Shown: piece after piece, positions 58,522 to 64,000 of the stretch
Layout: every line of letters begins with the position of its first letter
How positions within the stretch are numbered: position 1 is the stretch's first letter
From: an uncultured Zoogloea sp.
GTDB taxonomy: Bacteria; Pseudomonadota; Gammaproteobacteria; Burkholderiales; Rhodocyclaceae
Assembly: GCA_937967645.1 (NCBI GenBank)
Contig: CALBTT010000228.1
Location: forward strand, 28,499-92,498
DNA: 64,000 nucleotides
Direction: 5' to 3'
Position numbers and translations under genes: made by a program
The notes under the pieces: generated by a model
What the model was told of the DNA's origin: nothing
Seen by the model: only the letters and a program-made list of their open reading frames with translations
Database searches by the model: none

Positions 58522-59250
58522 ATGGAAAAAGAAAGCTATCGAATTCTCGTCGTCGACGACGACCTGCGCCTTCGCGAACTGCTCAAGCGCTATCTCGGCG
58601 AGCAGGGATTCAATGTCAAGGTGGTCAACGACGCCACCCAGATGGACCGCGCCATCCTGCGTGAGCACTTCGACCTGATGGTGCTTGATCTCATGCTGCC
58701 CGGCGAAGATGGACTCTCCATCTGCCGCCGTCTGCGCGGCACCGGCAACCAGATGCCCATCGTGATGCTGACTGCCAAGGGCGATGACGTGGACCGCATC
58801 ATCGGCCTAGAGATGGGCGCCGACGACTACCTGCCCAAACCCTTCAACCCCCGCGAGCTGGTCGCCCGCATCCACGCTGTGCTACGCCGCCAGCCGCAGA
58901 CGCCCCCCGGAGCGCCGGCAGCCGACGACGAGGACGTGAGCTTCGGGCAGATCGTTGTGCAACTGGGCAGCCGCATCCTGATCCGTAATGGCGAGGAAAC
59001 CCTGCTCACCACCGGCGAGTTCGCCTTGCTCAAGGTGTTGCTCCAGCACCCTCGCCAGCCGCTGTCCCGAGACCGCCTGATGGAACTCGCCCGGGGCCGC
59101 GAATACGACGTATTCGACCGCTCCATCGATGTGCAGATCTCGCGCCTGCGCAAGCTCATCGAGGAAGACCCGGGCAAGCCCCGCTACATCCAGACCGTCT
59201 GGGGATTCGGCTACGTGTTTGTTCCGGACGGAAACAAGCACGCCCCCTGA
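58522..59250 (+). CDS. ompR: OmpR-type response regulator (242 aa)
   Basis: Receiver domain with acidic pocket D12-D14, phospho-acceptor D56 (VLDLMLPGEDG) and K86 in LTAKG, then a winged-helix DNA-binding domain (about 140-235) with LARGREYDVFDRSIDVQISR. The whole protein matches OmpR, which controls porin genes in response to osmolarity with EnvZ. It is divergent from the small exported protein gene and is followed by envZ after 8 bases. Confidence 0.93.
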   Translation: MEKESYRILVVDDDLRLRELLKRYLGEQGFNVKVVNDATQMDRAILREHFDLMVLDLMLPGEDGLSICRRLRGTGNQMPIVMLTAKGDDVDRIIGLEMGADDYLPKPFNPRELVARIHAVLRRQPQTPPGAPAADDEDVSFGQIVVQLGSRILIRNGEETLLTTGEFALLKVLLQHPRQPLSRDRLMELARGREYDVFDRSIDVQISRLRKLIEEDPGKPRYIQTVWGFGYVFVPDGNKHAP

Positions 59251-59258
59251 TCGTCCCC

Positions 59259-60611
59259 ATGGCGTCAGCCCGTTACAGATCGTTCCTGGTCGGTGCCCCA
59301 CGCACCCTGCTATGGCGGATCTTCCTCGTCGTCACCTTCCTGATGCTGGCCTCCGTGGCCACCTGGTCGGCGATCTTCAACCACTTCGACGTGGCCAGTC
59401 GGGCTGGCCAGATGGCCCAGACCGTGGTCAGCATCATCAACCTGACCCGCACTGCCTTGCTCAACGCCGACCCGGCGTTGCGCAAGGACCTGTTGCTCGA
59501 CCTGGCGACGCTTGAAGGGATCCGCATCTACCCGGCCGAGAAGCAGGATCGCACCGCACCACTCGAAGACAGCGCCCTGATGCACATGCTGACCCGGGAA
59601 GTTCGTCAGCAACTCGGGCCGGAGACACGCTTCGCATCCTCCTGGGAAGGTCTTCCCGGCTTCTGGGTAAGCTTCCGCATCCAGGCAGACGACCCCGAAG
59701 ACGCCGGCGAGTTCTGGGTCATGCTCCCGGTGGAGCGGGTCATGCGCCCGCACACCCGGGAGTGGGTCGGCTGGGGAGCCGCTGCGTTGTGCCTGGCCCT
59801 GCTTGGCGCCTACCTGATTGTGTCGCGCCTGAATCGCCCCCTCAAGGATCTGACCGCCGCCGCGCGGACAGTCGGCCGGGGAGAAACGCCCCCCCGCCTG
59901 GACGAGGACGGACCGACAGAACTGGCTGAACTGGCCCATGCCTTCAACCAGATGTCCCGGGATCTTCAGGAACTCGACGCCGACCGGGCCTTGATCCTCG
60001 CCGGTGTTTCCCATGATCTGCGAACGCCTCTTGCCCGCCTCCGGCTCGGCGTGGAGATGTGCGGCGCTGACGCCGCCGACGTGGATGCCATGGTGTCCGA
60101 CATCGAGGATATGGACCGGATCATCGGGCAGTTCCTGTCCTTTTCCCGGGAGAGCGGCGACGAGGCCTTCACCCCCCTCGACCTGGCCGGCCTGGCTGAA
60201 GAACTTGCCAGCCTGTATGCCCGGCGCGGCTTCCCCCTGACCTTGCACGCCAGGACCATCGCGATCGCCGAAGCCCGGCCCCAGGCGCTCAGACGAGCCG
60301 TCACGAACCTGATCGAGAATGCCCTGCGCTATGCGGGCCACCCCCCGGAACTGGAGGTCGGGATGGTGGACGGTCATCCGGCCATCGAGGTGCTCGATCG
60401 CGGCCCCGGCATTCCCCCCGCAGATACCGATCGAGTCAAGCGCCCCTTCACGCGGCTCGAGTCGGCCCGCAGCAACACCAAGGGATCGGGCCTTGGCCTG
60501 GCCATCGTCGACCGGATCGTCCGCGGTCACCAGGGTGAGTTCCGCCTTTCACCCCGCGAAGGTGGCGGCCTGCGTGCCAGCATCCTGCTGCGACCTGCGC
60601 CAAGAGCCTGA
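59259..60611 (+). CDS. envZ: EnvZ-type sensor histidine kinase (450 aa)
   Basis: Two membrane helices (about residues 18-42 and 165-187) flank a periplasmic domain. A HAMP segment (about 187-240) leads to HisKA with H252 in GVSHDLRTPLARLRLG. HATPase: NLIENALRYAG, DRGPGIP, TKGSGLGLAIV. EnvZ phosphorylates OmpR. The pair is coupled by an 8-base gap. Confidence 0.93.
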   Translation: MASARYRSFLVGAPRTLLWRIFLVVTFLMLASVATWSAIFNHFDVASRAGQMAQTVVSIINLTRTALLNADPALRKDLLLDLATLEGIRIYPAEKQDRTAPLEDSALMHMLTREVRQQLGPETRFASSWEGLPGFWVSFRIQADDPEDAGEFWVMLPVERVMRPHTREWVGWGAAALCLALLGAYLIVSRLNRPLKDLTAAARTVGRGETPPRLDEDGPTELAELAHAFNQMSRDLQELDADRALILAGVSHDLRTPLARLRLGVEMCGADAADVDAMVSDIEDMDRIIGQFLSFSRESGDEAFTPLDLAGLAEELASLYARRGFPLTLHARTIAIAEARPQALRRAVTNLIENALRYAGHPPELEVGMVDGHPAIEVLDRGPGIPPADTDRVKRPFTRLESARSNTKGSGLGLAIVDRIVRGHQGEFRLSPREGGGLRASILLRPAPRA

Positions 60612-60655
60612 GTTGCGGCTAAAATTGCAGCACCATCCTGACGGCAAGTCATCCC

Positions 60656-61366
60656 ATGATCCTGTTCCATCAGTTCTTCGACACCAGCAGCAGCACGCTC
60701 ACCTACCTGCTTGCCGACCCGGTCACCGGGGACGCAGTCATCATCGACTCCGTACGGGAGCATGTCGGTGCCTATGTCAGCTTTCTGCAGGAGCAGGAGC
60801 TGCAACTGTGCTGGATCCTCGAAACCCACGTGCATGCAGATCACATTACCGGCGCTGCGGGTCTGCGCGAGCTCACCGGAGCGCGCAGCGCCGTCGGATC
60901 GGCGGGTGGCGTGGGCTGTGCGGACCGTCTTCTCGAAGACGGTGACACCATCGTGTTCGGCAACGAGGTGATACGGGTCATTCCCACCCCCGGCCATACG
61001 CCCGCCTGCGTCACCTATCAGTGGCGCGACCGTCTTTTCACCGGAGATGCCCTCATGATAGGTGGCTGCGGACGCACCGACTTCCAGGGTGGCGACGCCG
61101 GCGCCCTTTACGACAGCATCACTGGCAAGCTCTTTGCCCTGCCTGATGAAACGCTGGTTTATCCGGGCCACGATTACAGAGGCGCACGGGTCTCCTGCAT
61201 CGGCCAGGAGAAGGCTATCAATCCCCGCCTCGTCGGCCGTAGCCGGCACGACTTCATCGAGCTGATGAACAACCTCAACCTCCCCCAGCCACGCATGATC
61301 GACGAGGCGCTGCCCGCCAATCTGCGCTGTGGCAATAACGAGATCTTTGATGTCCATGGAACCTGA
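60656..61366 (+). CDS. ETHE1-like MBL-fold hydrolase, persulfide dioxygenase type (236 aa)
   Basis: A metallo-beta-lactamase fold with THVHADHITGA (H58, H60, D62, H63) as first metal motif, PTPGHTPACVTY, and LVYPGHDYRG as later ligands. The mononuclear iron pattern and CGRTDFQGGDA resemble ETHE1/Blh persulfide dioxygenases, which oxidise glutathione persulfide to sulfite in sulfide detoxification. TAAAAT lies about 33 bases upstream. The stop overlaps the following haemoglobin gene by about 16 bases, so the two are coupled. Confidence 0.85.
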   Translation: MILFHQFFDTSSSTLTYLLADPVTGDAVIIDSVREHVGAYVSFLQEQELQLCWILETHVHADHITGAAGLRELTGARSAVGSAGGVGCADRLLEDGDTIVFGNEVIRVIPTPGHTPACVTYQWRDRLFTGDALMIGGCGRTDFQGGDAGALYDSITGKLFALPDETLVYPGHDYRGARVSCIGQEKAINPRLVGRSRHDFIELMNNLNLPQPRMIDEALPANLRCGNNEIFDVHGT

Positions 61367-61760
61367 CAGCACGGCAACGCCCTACACTGAGATGGGCGGA
61401 GCAGAAGGAATCCGCCGCCTCGTTCACCGCTTCTATTCCCTGATGGACACCCTCCCCGAGGCCTGGGATGTCCGCCGCATGCATCCCGAAGACCTGACAG
61501 GATCCGAAGAAAAGCTGTTCAAGTACCTCACGGGTTGGCTCGGCGGACCGCCGCTTTACGAGCAGGAATTCGGCCACCCTCGCCTGCGCGCCCGGCACCT
61601 GCCCTTCACCATCGCCAGCCCCGAACGAGATCAGTGGCTGATGTGCATGCGCATTGCCTTTGATGAATGCCTGCCCGATACCCCGCTGCGGTCCCGCCTG
61701 TGGGACGCAGTCGTGGGGCTTGCCGACCACATGCGCAACCGCGCAGATCCCGCCGCCTGA
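61350..61760 (+). CDS. Group II truncated haemoglobin (136 aa)
   Basis: Small haem protein of the TrHbII type: YTEMGGAEGIRRLVHRFYSLM, the LTGWLGGPPLYEQEFGHP loop, RARHLPF with the proximal His, and DQWLMCM with the Trp of position G8. Group II proteins bind oxygen, NO or sulfide and often protect against reactive species. The start at ATG 61350 overlaps the MBL gene; ATG 61356 is an alternative. Coupling to a persulfide dioxygenase suggests a role with sulfide or NO. Confidence 0.9.
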   Translation: MSMEPDSTATPYTEMGGAEGIRRLVHRFYSLMDTLPEAWDVRRMHPEDLTGSEEKLFKYLTGWLGGPPLYEQEFGHPRLRARHLPFTIASPERDQWLMCMRIAFDECLPDTPLRSRLWDAVVGLADHMRNRADPAA

Positions 61761-61796
61761 TTCCTGGCTTCTCGCTTCACGCGCCTCACCCGACTC

Positions 61797-62333
61797 ATGA
61801 AATTCCTTTTCGACCTGTTCCCCATCATCCTGTTTTTCGCGGCTTACAAGTTTGCCGGGATCTTCACGGCAACCGCGGTAGCCATCGCCGCAACGATCGG
61901 CCAGATCGCCTGGGTATGGTTCCGTCACCGCCGGGTGGACACCATGCTGTGGGTCAGCCTCTTCATCGTGACGATCTTCGGCGGCGCCACCTTGTTCTTC
62001 CGCGACCCCACTTTCATCAAGTGGAAGCCCACCGTGCTGTACTGGTTCTTTGCCCTCAGCCTGCTGGCCTCCCAGAGCCTGCTGGGCAAGAACCTGATCA
62101 GGACCTTGCTTGAGGCACAGATGAAACTGCCGGAACCACTCTGGAAGCGCCTCAACCTGATCTGGGCGGCCTTCTTCCTGGTGATGGGGGTCATCAACCT
62201 GCTGGTTGCCTACAACTTTTCCGAGGACACCTGGGTCAACTTCAAACTGTTCGGCGGCATGGGCCTGATGCTTGTGTTCGTCCTGGCCCAAGGCATGATG
62301 CTGTCCCGCTATCTCGAAGAGGAACCGAAATAA
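61797..62333 (+). CDS. yciB: YciB/IspZ inner-membrane protein (178 aa)
   Basis: Five membrane helices, N-terminal MKFLFDLFPIILFFAAYKFAG and TVLYWFFALSLLASQ. This is the intracellular septation protein A family (YciB), tied to cell envelope maintenance and division in E. coli. It overlaps yciI by one base (TAATG) and is the first of yciB-yciI-bolA. Confidence 0.95.
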   Translation: MKFLFDLFPIILFFAAYKFAGIFTATAVAIAATIGQIAWVWFRHRRVDTMLWVSLFIVTIFGGATLFFRDPTFIKWKPTVLYWFFALSLLASQSLLGKNLIRTLLEAQMKLPEPLWKRLNLIWAAFFLVMGVINLLVAYNFSEDTWVNFKLFGGMGLMLVFVLAQGMMLSRYLEEEPK

Positions 62334-62632
62334 TGCTGTACGCACTGATCGGCGAAGACGCCCCCAACACCCTCGAACAACGTCTCGCTGTGCGCGGCGA
62401 ACACCTGGCGCGACTGCAGGCGCTGCAGGCGGAAGGCAGGCTGATCCTGGCCGGCCCCTGCCCCGCCGTAGACTCGCCTGACCCTGGCCCGGCCGGCTTC
62501 ACCGGCAGCGTGATCGTCGCTGAATTTGACTCGCTGGCGGCGGCTCAGGCCTGGGCAGATGCCGACCCCTACACCACAACCGGCGTGTTCGCACGTTGCA
62601 CCGTCAAACCTTTCCGCAAGGTTCTCCCATGA
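62333..62632 (+). CDS. yciI: YciI family protein (99 aa)
   Basis: A small dimeric alpha/beta protein: LYALIGEDAPNTLEQRL, RGEHLARLQALQAEGRLILAGPCP, GSVIVAEFDSLAAAQAW. Related to YCII hydrolase-like proteins, whose reaction is unclear. Overlaps yciB and bolA, so all three are coupled. Confidence 0.93.
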   Translation: MLYALIGEDAPNTLEQRLAVRGEHLARLQALQAEGRLILAGPCPAVDSPDPGPAGFTGSVIVAEFDSLAAAQAWADADPYTTTGVFARCTVKPFRKVLP

Positions 62633-62892
62633 GCGTCACGGACCGGATCCGCGACAAACTCGCCGTCCTTGCGCCCCTGCAGCTCGAGCTGATCGACGAC
62701 AGCCATCTACATGCCGGCCATGCGGGTGCCCGTTCGGGCGGAGGGCATTATCGCCTCGCCATTGTGTCAGCAGCCTTTTCCGGAAAGAACACTGTGGCCC
62801 GTCACCGCCTCGTCTACGAAGCGCTCGGGGACATGATGCGCAAAGACATTCACGCGCTGGCGATCCAGGCGCGGACGCCTGATGAACACTGA
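62629..62892 (+). CDS. bolA: BolA family protein (87 aa)
   Basis: BolA proteins bind monothiol glutaredoxins with [2Fe-2S] clusters and some act as transcription regulators. DRIRDKLAVLAPLQLELIDD, then the loop SHLHAGHAG and GGHYRLAIVSAAF are typical. The ATG overlaps the yciI stop by ATGA. No glutaredoxin gene is in the window. Confidence 0.92.
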   Translation: MSVTDRIRDKLAVLAPLQLELIDDSHLHAGHAGARSGGGHYRLAIVSAAFSGKNTVARHRLVYEALGDMMRKDIHALAIQARTPDEH

Positions 62893-62935
62893 GCACCACC
62901 CGCAACACCCTCATCTACACCACCAAGGAAACCTG

Positions 62936-63715
62936 ATGAAGAACGTCCCGAGCCGTCTGGCTCTGTCCCTCGCCGCGGCTCTCATTGCGGCTCCCGCCTT
63001 CGCCCAGACCGTTGCAACCGTCAATGGCACGGCGATTCCTCAGGCGCGCGCCGATGTCATGATCAATGAACAGCGAAGCCAGGGCGCCCCGGACTCCGAG
63101 CAGCTGCGTAACGCCGTCAAGGAAGAACTGATCCGCCGCGAAGTCCTGGCCCAGGAAGCGCGCAAAAAAGGCGTCGAGAAAGGTGCAGCAGTACAGGCTC
63201 AGATCGAGATGGCACGCCAGGCCGTTGTGGTTCGCGCCTACCTTCAGGACTTCGTCAAGAACCACGCAGTGACTGAAGCCGAGATCAAGGCTGAGTACGA
63301 CAAGATCAAGTCCCAGATGGGTGACAAGGAATACAAGGCTCGCCACATCCTGGTGGAGAAGGAAGACGAGGCCAAAGCCATCATCGCCAAACTCGACAAG
63401 GGCGAGAAGTTCGACGAACTGGCCAAGCAATCCAAGGATCCGGGCTCCAAGGATAAAGGCGGCGACCTCGGCTGGGCCAACCCTGCCAACTTCGTCAAAC
63501 CCTTTTCCGACGCTCTTGTGAAACTGGAAAAGGGCAAGTACACCTCTGCTCCGGTGAAGACAGATTTCGGCTATCACGTGATCAAGCTGGAAGACACTCG
63601 TCCGGTGAAGGCTCCCAGCCTGGAAGAGGCACGCCCGCAACTCAAGCAGCGCCTCGAGCAGGGACGGGTCGAACGGCACATCGCCGAGCTTCGCAGCAAA
63701 TCCACGATCAAATAA
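62936..63715 (+). CDS. Periplasmic parvulin-type peptidyl-prolyl isomerase (259 aa)
   Basis: A signal peptide (1-22, ending APAFA) is followed by an N-terminal helical chaperone part (TVATVNGTAIPQARAD) and a rotamase domain (about 130-225) with EYKARHILVEKEDEAKAII and GGDLGW. It resembles PpiC/PrsA folding factors for exported proteins. AAGGA precedes the ATG and a strong terminator follows. Confidence 0.94.
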   Translation: MKNVPSRLALSLAAALIAAPAFAQTVATVNGTAIPQARADVMINEQRSQGAPDSEQLRNAVKEELIRREVLAQEARKKGVEKGAAVQAQIEMARQAVVVRAYLQDFVKNHAVTEAEIKAEYDKIKSQMGDKEYKARHILVEKEDEAKAIIAKLDKGEKFDELAKQSKDPGSKDKGGDLGWANPANFVKPFSDALVKLEKGKYTSAPVKTDFGYHVIKLEDTRPVKAPSLEEARPQLKQRLEQGRVERHIAELRSKSTIK

Positions 63716-63742
63716 CTACAGAAGCGTTCCGGTCAGATCCCG

Positions 63743-63775
63743 AAAGGCCTCACCCGACAGGGCGAGGCCTTTTTA
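63743..63775 (+). terminator. Rho-independent terminator after the isomerase gene
   Basis: AAAGGCCTC (63743-63751) pairs with GAGGCCTTT (63764-63772), and TTT runs on to 63774. The leading AAA would serve as the T run in the opposite direction, so it is possibly bidirectional. Confidence 0.88.
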
Positions 63776-63956
63776 TCTGGGACGTCGGAGCACTACCAGA
63801 TCGTTCCATGCTCAGGGGGAGATTACGGCTGTCCGAACCCTTCTCTCCACCGCTCTCAGTGGGATAGAACGATGGAATCAAAAGTACAAATCCATGCTGC
63901 AACAATGCGTTGAGCGCGGTGACTTTGAGATCAATTTTTAGAGAGTAGAAAGCACA
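63776..63956. other. Gene-free stretch at the right end
   Basis: More AT-rich than the rest. ATCGTTCCAT (about 63799-63808) and its near inverse ACGATGGAAT further on form a loose inverted repeat. No supported gene; a 74-codon minus-strand frame is judged spurious. Confidence 0.35.
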
Positions 63957-63987
63957 AACCCCCTGTCGCCTCATGGCGCAGGGGGTT
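63957..63987 (-). terminator. Hairpin at the right edge, probable terminator of a leftward gene outside the window
   Basis: AACCCCCTG (63957-63965) pairs with CAGGGGGTT (63979-63987) and an inner CGCC/GGCG stem adds four pairs. On the minus strand TTGTGCTTTCT follows, so it probably ends a gene to the right. Confidence 0.6.
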
Positions 63988-64000
63988 GTATGGGGTAAGT

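Noticed and set aside
63750..63974. Minus-strand frame of 74 codons at the right edge.
   Set aside because: It overlaps two terminators, has no ribosome-binding site and no recognisable domain.
1..64000. Search for CRISPR arrays, tRNA/rRNA genes, insertion sequences and prophage genes.
   Set aside because: No regularly spaced repeats, no cloverleaf-like or rRNA sequence, and no transposase, integrase or phage protein was recognised by reading; short RNA genes could still have been missed.

Overview
The window is a GC-rich (about two-thirds G+C), densely coded chromosomal segment of a Gram-negative betaproteobacterium, most likely a member of the Rhodocyclales (Azospira/Dechloromonas-like). 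The placement rests on gene order (exbB-exbD-lpxK-trm112-kdsB-adk; cysP-T-W-A-B; two tandem cyanophycin synthetases), on lipid A, Kdo and outer-membrane lipoprotein genes, and on a PEP-CTERM protein. It is inference: no rRNA gene is present. I saw no tRNA, insertion sequence, phage gene, integrase or CRISPR array.

Layout. 1-5691: end of murJ, then a minus-strand run of phosphofructokinase, adk, kdsB, trm112, lpxK, exbD and exbB (envelope biogenesis and nucleotide supply). 5692-5988: a non-coding gap with three DnaA-box-like sequences and an IHF-like site. 5989-10290: xseA, sodB behind a striking IscR-like palindrome, a Na+/H+ antiporter and a small serine hydrolase. 10365-15171: sulfate uptake operon cysP-cysT-cysW-cysA-cysB. 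15346-21331: BamE-like lipoprotein, CorC/HlyC-type membrane protein, TonB-like protein, glpK-glpD. 21350-29238: cyanophycin locus of two synthetases opposite an unusual ABC transporter and a DUF1854 protein. 29286-33516: Gly/Cys-rich membrane protein, then a Mpo1-like membrane protein, a class III aminotransferase and a phosphatidylserine decarboxylase, possibly a lipid module.

33638-41975: small unknown protein, M14 carboxypeptidase, DUF445 protein, yaaA, cation diffusion facilitator, relA, MtfA-like peptidase, host-attachment-family protein. 42182-44747: PEP-CTERM protein and thpR-ispF-ispD. 44820-49334: MgtC-like protein, the complete three-gene AmmeMemoRadiSam set and a hydrolase-fold protein that seems to lack its catalytic residues. 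49348-53808: GNAT, L,D-transpeptidase-like, tadA, and a large PAS sensor kinase. 53812-57966: TPM-domain pair with lemA, then a uracil-DNA glycosylase, rimI and tsaB. 58022-63715: small exported protein divergent from ompR-envZ, persulfide-dioxygenase-like hydrolase with an overlapping truncated haemoglobin, yciB-yciI-bolA and a parvulin isomerase.

Most genes are ordinary housekeeping. The most interesting signals are the DnaA-box/IHF cluster, the IscR-like operator over the sodB -10 region, the repeated pattern of a -10 hexamer ending 6-8 bases before a start codon (possible leaderless mRNAs for xseA, the TonB-like gene, relA, ispD, ompR and its neighbour), the cyanophycin-linked transporter, the AmmeMemoRadiSam trio, and the Mpo1-like/aminotransferase/decarboxylase group.
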